A DNA stretch of 64,000 bases. Origin: Euborellia annulipes (Eukaryota; Arthropoda; Insecta; Dermaptera; Anisolabididae). The notes beneath the pieces were generated by a model that saw nothing but the letters and a program-made list of their open reading frames with translations, was not told the DNA's origin and did not search any database. The stretch is from NCBI GenBank assembly GCA_023213315.1, contig JAKCPI010012715.1:1-64000 (forward strand), read 5' to 3'. How positions within the stretch are numbered: position 1 is the stretch's first letter; each line of letters starts with the position of its first letter. Both the position numbers and the translations under genes were made by a program. Positions 34,663-45,766 of this stretch are shown here, piece by piece.

Positions 34663-35292
34663 TATTCAGGATAATAAGGAATAATTTCCCAAAAAGAATG
34701 CAGCCAAATTTATTTCATTAGATTTTAATAAAAAATACTAATCACTTGCTGACGATTCGGTTCGGGTTTGAACCATCATCGGAGCTACAAACATGGGAAA
34801 AATAATAGAGTCATAAGATGGTTTGTTTTACAAATCATTTGAAGACTTATTGAATTAATTGATCATACCTGTGATTTTGTCTTTATGTTTTTAAACAATA
34901 CATTCAAACTATTATGGTACTATAGAGTAAATTATTATAATATTGTATAAAATAATTGAATATAATCTCAAATTATTTTTATATAATGACTGGAAATAGA
35001 GCCTAGTACATAGGAGCAGGACGAGACTTTGTCAATGCAAGGTTGTCTTTAATATTTAAGAGATTATTTTATCGCACATGTGCCATGAGAGAAATGTATA
35101 GTGCGCATATCAGTAACGGAGACTGATTTATTATGCAAATTTTTTGAAAATATTGCCATATAAGAGAACGACTGATTTGAAATCTCTTTTTAAAGTTGAC
35201 AGCGTTGTTTAAATATATATAGATGGATTCCAATCTAATGAAATAAATTTGGCTGCATTCTTCTTGGGAAATGATTCCTTATTATCCTGAAT
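34663..35292. mobile_element. palindromic PLE-like element with a decayed hammerhead
   Basis: Inverted ends of about 70 bp (34663-34733 and 35222-35292) include ataataaggaat and gcagccaaatttatttcatt. A decayed hammerhead lies just inside the left end. The interior of about 500 bp is AT-rich with no frame recognised. Confidence 0.7.
34751..34782 (-). ncRNA. decayed hammerhead motif
   Basis: Minus strand CCGATGA, stem II GGTTC/GAACC, GAATC, GTC. Two core changes (U4 to C and A14 to T) mark it as inactive. Confidence 0.6.
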
Positions 35293-35689
35293 ATGTATTT
35301 TTTTATTCGGCTGTTTTAAAAAGTATTTAAATTGGTGAGCATATAGTCCAAGAGCTAGCGACAAAAATGGGCAAGAGTTTTCTGAACGCTAATATTTTCA
35401 GAATAGGTTGCATTTTAGTGATGTAAAGATACTCTAGAGTCAGCACTTGCAATACCGGGGAATATTAGCGGGAATAAGCCGGTAAAGTTGCGGGAAAATG
35501 GTTTTTCACAAATATCTCGAAAACTATGCGATTTTCCGCAAAAATTCATCTATACAAAAATAATCGAAATTAAATTCCAAACAAAAATGGTCTAGTACAT
35601 AATCACGCTAAAGTGAACGGTTCGGGAGAAATAGAGGGGTTCAAATGAAAGGAGACACTGACATGAGATAGAGAAATATTTAATACAAG

Positions 35690-35740
35690 TTGAGAAAGGC
35701 GCGGCTTCGCCGCGCCCATCTCAACTTGGCCCTGGCGGGC
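35690..35740. repeat. perfect G/C stem-loop
   Basis: caagttgaga and tctcaacttg flank ggcgcggc-ttc-gccgcgcc, giving two stacked stems of 10 and about 8 bp. Confidence 0.8.
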
Positions 35741-35999
35741 GGCGTCTCGGTGCGTGATCAGTAGTTTTTCTCTTAATTTTAAATCCCATATTATTTTCGC
35801 CTAAATGAAAATACAATGAATCAAATTTAAAATTTGAGTATTCGCCCTGCCCGGCCTCTGGGTTTTGAAGGCCATGAGAAAATTACGGGAAAGAAGCAAG
35901 CCTAAATTTCCCTTTAATAAACTGATTAGAGCCAACGGGCATGCAAATGAAATCAGGCGGACAGGGACCTATTAAAAAAAATCAAGAATTTTAAAATAA

Positions 36000-36290
36000 A
36001 AATTTCGGGGGTGGGGCAATTGCACAATAAATCTTTAAACTTTTAAACCCCTTGATAGATATTCATTGAAGAATTTTAAATCCACAAAAGCATGTTAATA
36101 TTTGAAGAAATAGAAGAATTAAAAATTTCGGGGGGGGGGGCAATTACACAAAAAATATTTGAACTTTTAAATCCCTTGATAGATATTCATTGAAGAATTT
36201 TAAATCCACAAAAGCATGTTAATATTTGAAGAAATAGAAGAATTAAAAATTTCGGGGGGGGGTGGGCTGCCGAATTTAAAAAAACTCTCA
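36000..36290 (+). repeat. ~123-bp tandem repeat, 2.3 units
   Basis: aatttcggggg at 36003, 36126 and 36248 with gatagatattcattgaagaa and gcatgttaatatttgaagaa between. The units are almost identical, so the duplication is recent. Confidence 0.85.
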
Positions 36291-36748
36291 AACAACTTTT
36301 TTAGATTCTTATCAAGGGAAGGCTTTAGGGAAGAAACCAAATTGATATCTCTCCTGGTTAAAAAAAAATTTGAATTTGCCTCTCCGGCTCCGCCCTCTCT
36401 GTATTTCGCCAATCAGCGCTATCCCTGAAGCCCGATTGGTTGTTTCACACATCGGACACGTTTTTTAGCGCTTTATTATATAGTATGATCTTGTTACCAT
36501 GACAACCATCAAATTTTACCCCTCTATATCTCCCGAACCGTTCACTTTAGGGTGATTATGTACTAGACCATTTTTGTTTGTAATTTAATTTCGATTATTT
36601 TTATATGGATGAATTTTTGCGGAAAACCGCATAGTTTTCGAGATATTTGCGAAAAACCATCTTCCCGCAACTTTACCGGCCAAAGGCCCCGTTACTGGAA
36701 GTGCTGACTCTAGAGTATCTTCCCATCACTAAAATGCAACCTATTCTG

Positions 36749-39133
36749 AAAAATCTGGTGTGACTGGCGCACAGCACACAACTTTCTCTTACCCTTCGGT
36801 AAGAGAAAGTTGCGCACCGTGCTGGTCACACCAGATTTTTTGTGTCGAGATATATTTAGTTTCCGATAGCACCTTAGTTTCAAACTTGCATTTTAAATGT
36901 TGACTGCTTCAAATAAACTATGGTTATTTTTCAAAATTTTAATCTCATATTTGGACATTTTATACACAATATAGAATCGTAAATAAATACAAAATTTCAT
37001 AAGAATTGGAAAAAAAAATTTTAAATGCGTAAAAAGTTCCAAAGGGGACCCCCTTTTGAATCGAAATTAACATACAAATCCCTATAGGAAATTAACATTA
37101 GGCCTATGCGAAGATAAGGTGGAAAGGGAATTTAAAAAGAGTAGAGAGAGAGAAGATAATTTTGTGAGAGAGAGAGAGATATATGTTTTCTCTGAAACAA
37201 TTAAAGACACAAATAAAATAAAAATAAATGGGAATTTAAATAATAATTGATTTTTAATCTAATAAAAAGAAAAAGATTTAAATTCCGTTACCATGGCAAC
37301 CATTTCTCCTATCTTTCCTATGAAGCACAAGAGTAAAGTGTGCTTCAAACAATTTTGAGGGCAAAACGAGAATATACATTTGAAAGAGTATCTAAAAAAT
37401 AATTGATTTTTGAATTTTAATCAAAATCGTTAGAGCGAATTTTGAGAAAATCGAAAAAAACTGAAAAAGTACATCAGTAAAGTACTAGTACTTTTTGGCC
37501 GATTTTGATTAAAAGCTTATTTTGTCGGTTCTGGGGGTGTTTAACTTAAATATAAAATTTCAGCCTCCTAGCTCAATTCCTTCATGCTTAAAATTGAACA
37601 CACACACACACACCCACACACACACAGACAGACCATGTCGCGAAAACCACTTTTTTGGATTCAGGGGACCTCAAAACGTGAAGATCCATCAAAATCTCGA
37701 CATCGAATTTTTGACATGAAACCAATACTTTCTCTCTATATATATATTACATATATACATAGGTAAGAGAAAGTAAAATAATAGCTTTCAGATAAGTCTT
37801 GTCCATTTTCGTCGTTAGCTCTTGGACTATTACTTTCTCTTACCTATGTATATATGTAATATATATATAGAGAGAAAGTATTGGTTTCATGTCAAAAATT
37901 CGATGTCGAGATTTTAATGGATCTTCACGTTTTGAGGTCCCTTGAATCCAAAAAAGTGGTTTTCGCGACATGGTCTGTCTGTCTGTGTGTGTGTGTTCAC
38001 TTTTAAGCATGAAGGAATTGAGCTATGAGGCTGAAATTTTATATTTAAGTTAAACACCCCCGGGACCGACAAAATAAGCTTAATCAAAATCGGCCAAAAA
38101 GTACTAGTACTTTACTGATGTACTTTTTCAGTTTTTTTCGATTTTCTCAAAATTCGCTCTAACGATTTTGATTAAAATTCAAAAATCAATTATTTATTAG
38201 ATGCTCTTTCAAATGTATATTCTCGTTTTGCCCTCAAAATTGTTTGAAGCACACTTTACTCTTGTGCTTCATAGGAAAGATAGGAGAAATGGTTGCCATG
38301 GTAACGGAATTTAAATCTTTTTCTTTTTATTAGATTAAAAATCAATTATTATTATTTTTTTTTTTTTTTATTAAAAAACATTCACACTTTTTTCTCATTC
38401 ACACTCACACTCACACACACATTCACACTGTCTTTTCGGCAGCTCAGGCCATATAAGACATTTACGATAACCGTTATTTATGAATTTATATATATTAGGG
38501 TCCAGGCATTTTTATTTAAGCCATCTGGTATCCAGATGGCTTAAATAAAATCATCGGACTGCCTGGGGTCCGAACCCGCGACGTTTGGTATATGAGGTTA
38601 GCACGCTAACCTCTACGCCATGCCCCGAGGGCCAATTATTATTTAAATTCCCATTTATTTTTATTTTATTTCTGCCTGTAATTGTTTCAGAGAAAACATA
38701 TATCTCTCTCTCTCTCTCACAAAATTATCTTCTCTCTTTCTACGCGTTTTAAATTTTTCTACCTTATCTTCGCATTTGGCCAATGTTAATTTCCTATAGG
38801 GATTTGTATGTTAATTTCGATTCAAAAGGGGGTCCCCTTTGGAACTTTTTACGCATTTAAAATTTTTTTTTCCAATTCTTATGAAATTTTGTATTTATTT
38901 ACGAATCTATATTGTGTATAAAATGTCCAAATATGAGATTAAAATTTTGAAAAATAACCATAGTTTATTTGAAGCAGTCAACATTTAAAATGCAAGTTTG
39001 AAACTAAGGTGCTATGGGAAACTAAATATATCTCGACACAAAAAATCTGGTGTGACCAGCACGGTGCGCAACTTTCTCTTACCGAAGGGTAAGAGAAAGT
39101 TGTGTGCTGTGCGCCAGTCACACCAGATTTTTA
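36749..39133. mobile_element. 2.4-kb inverted pair of family E elements
   Basis: Left arm 36749-37775 and right arm 37833-39133 are inverted copies joined by a 57-bp spacer that contains gtccattttcgtcgttagct. Each arm runs from an actttctcttacc end at the centre to the tctggtgtga hairpin at the outside. A SINE (38354-38632) interrupts only the right arm; the left arm at about 37255 is the empty site. Confidence 0.85.
38354..38632 (-). mobile_element. tRNA-derived SINE inside family E
   Basis: Minus-strand full-length copy with an 11-bp target duplication caattattatt (38343-38353 and 38633-38643). It dates after formation of the 36749-39133 inverted pair because the other arm lacks it. Confidence 0.9.
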
Positions 39134-39602
39134 CATATTAGAATGCTTTTTACTTTCTTTTACCAGTATATATAAAGAGAAAGTATTGGATTCATGTCAA
39201 AAATTCGATGGCGAGATTCAATGATATATATCCGTTAGATGGTAACCTTTGGGTTAATAGCAGGTAGCCTTAAAGATAACGTTATTTAAAAAAGTTTAAC
39301 AGCTTGGTTGCCTCTTTTTTAAAATCTCTTTTTAAATTAATATACAATCATTCCCTTAAATGCCCCAAGGGCGGTGTAAATGCTGACTTTAGATCAAAGA
39401 AAAAAGTTAACGAAAACGAAATAAAAAAAAAAAAAATTCATATGTTTTTGAAAAGAGAAAAAAAATGAACTTTTCTGTTGATTTCTCGAAAATGTATCAA
39501 GAGATAAAAATTTAAGAGTATTAAATTACAAATCAATTTGATATCTATCTGAAAATTATAGGACAAAGAGTAACAAAAAGAATCAGTTGACAAAAAGAAA
39601 AT

Positions 39603-39692
39603 TAAAAAAAAAATCTGGTGTGTTGTTCGCACAGCACACAACTTTCGATTACCCAAGGTAAGAAAAGGTGTGCTTGCCACTTCAGATTTTTT
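39603..39692. repeat. solitary family E hairpin
   Basis: Begins aaaaaaatctggtgtgttg and ends ttcagattttttgtg, with cacagcacacaactttcgat on the left arm. The right arm has a deletion. Confidence 0.6.
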
Positions 39693-39731
39693 GTGTCGAC
39701 ATATATTTAGTTTCCGACAGTAGGGTACAGT

Positions 39732-39993
39732 CATGGGCGGATTAAAGGGGGGGGGCGATCGCCCCCCCCCCGAGAAGAAATTCACAATGTTATAAAAACT
39801 AGTAATCTAAAGAAATTATGATTTCCGGGCTTTAATTTCAATTGAATTTGTTACCAATCAATCAACCAAATAAATAGGAAATGGGTCTAAATGGCCATAG
39901 ATGCCCACAAAGTCCTTAAATAAAAAAAATAAAAAAAAAAATAAATAAAACCGCCCCCCCCCCCCCCGACAAAATTGCATTAATCCGCCACTG
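39732..39993. mobile_element. hAT-type MITE, 262 bp
   Basis: Ends catgggcggattaa and ttaatccgccactg, with 8-bp duplication ggtacagt (39724-39731 and 39994-40001). G and C runs flank the ends. Confidence 0.87.
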
Positions 39994-40377
39994 GGTACAG
40001 TATGGGAAAATATTTATATTTTCTTACCATGGCAACCATTTCTCCTATCTTTCCTATAAAGTACAAGAGTAAAGTGGCCTTTAAACAATTTCAAGGGCAA
40101 AATGAGAATATACATTTTAAAGAGCATCTAAAAAATATGATTTTTGAATTTTAATCAAAATCATTGTAACGAATTTTGAGAAAATCGAAAAAAAAAAAAA
40201 AAAACTGAAAAAGAACATCAGTAAAGTACTAGTACTCTTTGGCCGATTTTGTTTAAAAGCTTCCTGTCACGTCCTAGTGGGGTGCTTTAAATAAATATAA
40301 AATTTCAATTAAATAAAAGAAACTTGCGTTTTTTTCTTGGACAAAAAGTGACAGTTAGTTAGTATGTCGTTTTTTAC

Positions 40378-40910
40378 TTTCTCGTATAGAGAAAGTTATG
40401 TAATCGTAAAAAAATTCGACTTCGAGATTTTGATGTTTCTCCACGTTTTAGACCTCCCTGAGTCCAAAAATACCATTTTTGAATTATGTCTGTGTGTATG
40501 TGTGTAAACACGATTGCTTAAAAACCAAAGCAGCTAGATCGATGAAATTTGGTATATGCTCCTTACACTAAAATTGTAGATTTCTATCAACTTTTGGAGT
40601 AAATACGTCACTTGAAAGTAGTACTTTACTTAAAAAGTTTTTTCAAAAATTTTCAATTTTTTTGTTATATTATGATAAAATACTCTATTTTAAAAAGTTT
40701 TTATTCTTTGACATTTTTTCAAAAACTGAATAGTTTTTGAAATAATCACAGAAGAAATAGAAAATATTCGTTAATTTTGATAAAAAATCAAAACAAAATC
40801 ATACAGGTGTCATTAAAAAAAGGGTAAATATAAACAAATGAATTTGTGAAACAAATGAACACACCCAGACGTAATTCTAAAAGAATATACGAGAAAGTCT
40901 CGGGGAAGTC
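40378..40910 (+). repeat. family D dispersed repeat
   Basis: Shares aaaccaaagcagctagat, tctatcaacttttggagtaa and ttctttgacattttttcaaa with 15480-15790 in inverted orientation. The edge gagaaagtctcggggaag occurs in both. Its left edge is a family E-like actttctcgtatagagaaag hairpin. Confidence 0.7.
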
Positions 40911-40988
40911 AATCCCCATATTTTGGTATAATTATTAAAAATCGATAAATTTTCAATAATATTTATTTTTGGTTTACAGGTGCGCTAA

Positions 40989-41008
40989 CATGTTTCGGCC
41001 ACCATCAG
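40989..41008 (-). ncRNA. truncated hammerhead motif
   Basis: Minus strand CTGATGGTGGCCGAAACATG: both boxes are recognisable but stem II is collapsed by a deletion relative to its partner at 41454. Confidence 0.55.
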
Positions 41009-41063
41009 AACCAATAATTCATCGACATAACAAAAAGTCTTGAGGTGTAATTTATGTTTTAAC

Positions 41064-41272
41064 CAAAGAAATTTCTGATGGGGGGGGTTCAAGAAAATTT
41101 TTTTCAAAAATTTAAGATTATTTTTTTTTTTTAGCTAGAGTAAATTATTATAATATGTTTTACTTTCTCTTACCCTATATGAACTATAATTTGTATTATA
41201 GAGATTAAATATCTAATCATAGTTTGGGTCCCATGGGGGGGGGAGGTTGAATCCCCCCTGGCTACGCCTATG
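41064..41272. mobile_element. hAT-type MITE, same family as 4018-4159
   Basis: Perfect 8-bp duplication gttttaac (41056-41063 and 41273-41280). The right end ggctacgcctatg is intact; the left end has a deletion (caaagaaatttctgatgg). Its interior carries a family E fragment at 41157-41215. Confidence 0.85.
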
Positions 41273-41453
41273 GTTTTAACAATTCGATATTTTTTTATGA
41301 TTAAAATTAATGTTTAAATTTAGAACACACCTGATATGCAGAAATTAAGTTTATTAATCATTAATTTTAAAAAATCATAAAAAATATAGAAATAATTGTT
41401 TAAAACATAAATTACACCTCAAGACCTTTTGTTATGTGGATGAATTATTAGTT

Positions 41454-41485
41454 CTGATGATGGCTCTTATGGTGACCGAAACATG
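41454..41485 (+). ncRNA. hammerhead ribozyme motif
   Basis: CTGATGA, an imperfect stem II beginning GG and ending CC, GAAAC, then ATG. The triplet ATG is not a good NUH site, so cleavage is doubtful although the core is complete. Confidence 0.68.
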
Positions 41486-41759
41486 TTAGCGCACCTGTAA
41501 ACCAAAAATAAATATTATTGAAAATTTATCAATTTTTAATAATTATACCAAAAAAAACGACATATCACCTGACACACCTGTCACTATTTGTCCAAGAAAG
41601 AAAACACAAGTTTCTTTTATTTAATGGTATTCAACCTCCTTTGGATTCAGGGGACCTCAAAACGTGTATATCCATCAAAATCTCGACATCGAATTTTTGA
41701 CATGAATCCAATACTTTCTCTCTCTATATATTAACATACATAGAGGTAAGAGAAAATAA

Positions 41760-42539
41760 AAATTCATCTAAAAATGACTTTTCTGTTGATTTCACGAAAA
41801 TAAATCAAGAGATAAAAATTATAGAGTATTAAATTACAATCAAATTGATATCTATCTGAAACTTATAAGACAAATAGTAACAAAGTTATGAAAGAATAAC
41901 TATAAAGACAAAGGGCAAGAAAACAAAAAAAAGCATTATTTATTTTATTAAGATAATATCTCTTTTTTAGGTGTAGAATCAAAAAAGCTATTTCCCCATT
42001 TATGCGCTCAAAACTTTAATTATATAATGAAAACTTAGTGCCAACATTAACTCTTATATTCCACCGACACCTGCTCTCTCCTTTTTTTTTATCATTTTAT
42101 TACATTCTCTCTCTTTTATACAATTAGAAAGGGGAAAAGTCAGGTGTATGTGAGTAGAAGGATTTTATTTTTTTATTTACAGGGCGTATCCCCCGGTGGA
42201 TGACGTCAGAGAAAGTTTTGAATTAATCGGGAAATGAAATCGTTTGATTTTAATTAAAAATTAGACTCGGGAAGAAGAAGGGGTGGGGGAGAAAAAAAAC
42301 ACACAGAGGGAGGAGAGAGAGGGTTAAATATATTAATTAAATTATTAATGTTATATATTTAAAGAAAAACTCATCCATTGAAGGATCAAAGTCATCATCA
42401 TCTCGTGAATAGTATCTCTAAATATTATTTCCACTTATTAAATTTGAATAGGATTAAAATAAAAGGGATTTTTTTAATAAATCTGATTAAACAGAGATGA
42501 TATTTAGAAATGGAGAGATTAAAAAAAAAAAAAAGTAAA
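41760..42539. other. AT-rich stretch
   Basis: No gene. 41640-41757 just before it is a minus-strand family E end. 41760-41900 is similar to 39450-39600. Confidence 0.45.
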
Positions 42540-43350
42540 AATGAATATTTTTATTGATCCAACGAAATTTTTCGGTAAATATTGACTTTATCGAAATTTT
42601 ATATAAAAATTGTTTTACGTATCATTTTGAACAATTTTTGTTTAAAAAGTTTTTTAATATCTCTTACCGTTTACAAGTTATTGAATGTTTTTGTTGTTTT
42701 AAAATAGCGCCACCAAAAGGAGAAATTTTTAACTAATTAATTAAAAAAATAGAATTTTAATAATGAAAAAAATAGAATTTTAATTAATTAGAATAAAATT
42801 ACTTATTGTTAATTTATTTATTTATTAACATTTAATTAACACAAATATTTCAATTTAATTAAAATAATTAATTATTTTCTAACAAGAACATCTCTTAAAC
42901 TATCAACTTTAGACAAAATATACCCAAATATAAAATTATTCTTTGGTTCATTTCGAACAACTTTTGTTTGAAAAGTTTTTTTATATCTCTTACGTTTTAA
43001 TAGAAATAGAAGATTTTATTTGTTTTATATTAGCGCCATCAAAAGGATGAAATGTAAACTAATTAATTTTAAAAAATAAATAAATTTTTTTCTGATTAAT
43101 TAAAGTAAATATTTCAAATAAAACAAAATAATTTTAATTTTATGATTAATTCTCGCTATAGATTGATAACAAACTCCAAAGGAGTTAAAATCACAAAAAT
43201 CAAAATATCTCCTAAACTATCAATTTTAGACAAATAATACCGTAATATGAAATTGTTCTGTTTTTGATTTGCAACAAATTTTGTTTCAAGATTTTTTTTA
43301 TAACTCTTTGCATTTAGAAGATATAAAGAGTTTTGGATTAGCGCCACCAA
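42540..43350. repeat. distant block of the ~320-bp repeat
   Basis: gcgccacc or gcgccatc at 42707, 43031 and 43340 (spacings 324 and 309) with atatctcttac preceding, same orientation as 120-1770, 41 kb away. Confidence 0.8.
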
Positions 43351-43361
43351 AAGCTTTAATT

Positions 43362-43513
43362 ATTTTTTTTTTACTTTTTTTTGCCATTCACGCACACGTA
43401 GGGCCTACATAGGGGCTTTTCAGAAACTCAGGGCATTTAAGACCAAACGATACTGTAATTTTAATAAATTATATCTATTGGGGGCCTAAACATTCTTATT
43501 TAAGCCATGGTAA
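43362..43513 (-). mobile_element. SINE fragment (tail half), diverged
   Basis: T run, ccattcacgcacacgta, then gggggcctaaacattctt and ttatttaagccatgg. The head is missing. Confidence 0.65.
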
Positions 43514-44170
43514 TATTTAACTTTTGAATTCAATCATTGCCTTGGAGTAATTTATAATAATTACGTTAATAATTTTATACAGAATTTTATCCTCTACAAT
43601 TTATCTAAATAGAAATTTGAATAAGTTTTGTAGTTATTTACAGAAGAAAAAAAAGATTTCTCAGTTTTTTCTTAAATTGCAACATTTAATTTTTGAAGTC
43701 AATCATTTTTTTAACGTAATTTCTGACAATTAGTGTAATCATTTTATAAAGTATTTAATTCTATACAATTAGATAATTTTGATAGAAAATATAGTTTGGG
43801 TGTTATTTCCGGAAAATTAAAGTTTTTTCTTTTAATGGCAACATTTTACTCATTTCTCAAAAGCAAATTTTAACAAATGGGTGCTCGTTTGATACATAAT
43901 TTATTTCTCTACAATTTATATAATAACGAGGAATTTAATAAAACTCATAGTTTTGTAGTTATTTACAAAAAACTAAAAAAAAAAGTTTGATTTTTCTTTA
44001 TTAGCAACATTTCACTCTAGATTTTAATCATTTCTCACAAGCTAATTTTATCAACAAGATTATCAATTGATAGTAAATTTAATCCTTTTTAATATATCTA
44101 ATAAAGTCCATTTCGATTGAAAGTAGAATTTTAGAGTTATTTAAACTTTTTTTTTTTAAGTTAGCAGCAA
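43514..44170. repeat. degenerate ~165-bp tandem repeat
   Basis: Four units starting at about 43515, 43680, 43845 and 44008, each with acattt-a, a caatcatt or catttctca segment, an ctctacaattta segment and gtagttattt. Highly diverged. Confidence 0.6.
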
Positions 44171-44863
44171 AATTCTAAAAAAGAGAATAAGTGTGCTAAA
44201 TCACACCATTATATTTTTGAATTCCTTCACAGAAAAGAACTTTTTGATCCACTCTCTCATATTTCATCTCTGTTTTAGTAATCTATCTGACATTTGAGTT
44301 GTGTAAAATTACACAAGTGAGAGAGAAATTTCCTTGATGGATGTGCAAATGTGTGCTTCAGATCTATTCCTATCTATATATAATAACAACAACAACAACA
44401 ACATGACAACACATGCGTGAGTTGTTGTTGTTGTTCATGTCCTCCTCTACTCTAATTACAAACATTACACATAATAGATAAATTTAAATGGTTGTTTGCT
44501 CAATTCAATTATTATTAAATTAAAAAGAAAACTTTACTTGGGAAGTGACGGGAATTTGAATGACAATCATAGATTACAGATTGGTCAAGCATTTTTAGGC
44601 TTGGAAGGTCTAAAATTTTTATTTTTTTTACTTTATTCCAGGAATTATACTCTTTGATGGGTTGATGTCTCTGTGTTTTTTTAATTATTGATAGGTTATT
44701 GTTTAAATTTTATTAATTAAAAAAATAATAATAATAATAATAATTTTTATTCTCCACGGTTTACTTGGTACGGTACTCACTAAACCATTTTCAAAGAACT
44801 TGAATTTGTAAATTTATATTCAATTTTTTTTTTTTTTTACAATACTATAAATAAAAAAAAAAT

Positions 44864-45330
44864 GGCGCTTATTGTTGTTGGATTATTTTAAATTATTTTT
44901 TTACATTATTATTAATAAAAAAAGGCGCTTATTGTTGTTGGTTTATTTTTTTATTTGGTTATTGTTAAATGGAGATTAATTAAACGAAATTTATAAAATA
45001 TCTCAAAAAAAAAAAAAAAAAAATTGTTTTTGGCTATTGGAACTGGTAGCGAACTCAATCCCCAGAATTAGAAATATTCTTTTATTAAAAAAAAAAAAAA
45101 AATAAATAAATAACCTAAAAACAATTGTTTTTATTTCATTGTTAATAAAAATAATAATAATAATAAAGACACAAATCTTAGGTTCGCTACGAGTTCCTTC
45201 GAGCAAACAATTTTCTTTTTGGAGATATTTTAAAAATTCCGTTTAATTAAAATACATTTAACAATGATAACCTTATAAAAATAAATAAACTAACAACAAT
45301 AAGCGCCATTATTTCTTATTTCGTTGTTAA
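44864..45330. repeat. inverted repeat of about 200-bp arms
   Basis: ggcgcttattgttgttgg near the left end (twice, 44873 and 44924) and caacaataagcgcc near the right. tggtagcgaactc pairs with aggttcgctacgag toward the centre at about 45100. AT-rich and noncoding. Confidence 0.75.
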
Positions 45331-45766
45331 AATTTTCTTGATTTCTTTTAATAAAAAAATTCTTTATTTATTTATTTTTTTTTTTTTATTAACAACAAAA
45401 TAAAATAAAAATTTTTCGGATCGTAGGCTTTTAATTGAAAATTTTCAGAAAATTATTTAATTAAGGGTATTAAAATCGCGTTTTTAATCTTAATTTAATA
45501 ATTGGGAAATGGGAAATCAATTGGCGTATGTTAAATTAAAAACTGAGAAAAATATTTATTTAGTATTTGAATCATTTAAAATTATTTTAAAAATTATTAT
45601 TTATTTAAAAATTAAATCTCACAATTATTTTTTTATAATTCGTCATATATATTAAATTTCAACTTTCCTATTTTTGTTGTCATGGCTCGTGACGTCATAA
45701 CTTGTAGTGTCACGGCCTTTGACGTCACGGCTTTTAACGCGACATGCTGATAGAGCAAACGAAAAA

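Larger units (their letters stand above)
35345..36750. repeat. inverted repeat around the 123-bp tandem array
   Basis: 35370-35650 and 36490-36750 are inverted copies (gaatatt...accggtaaagttgcgg and ccgcaactttaccgg; ctagagtcagcact and agtgctgactctagag). The spacer holds a G/C-rich stem-loop (35690-35740) and the tandem array. Each arm ends next to family E sequence. Confidence 0.75.
40921..41554. mobile_element. palindromic hammerhead element carrying a nested MITE
   Basis: Arms of about 150 bp (40921-41063 and 41399-41554) match in inverted orientation from ttttggtataattatt inward. The right arm has a complete hammerhead; the left arm one has a shortened stem II. A 209-bp MITE (41064-41272) sits in the left arm only. 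Confidence 0.78.

Noticed and set aside
37522..37766. Short frames in family E with THTHTH runs
   Set aside because: They arise from a CA microsatellite in a noncoding repeat and shift frame between copies.
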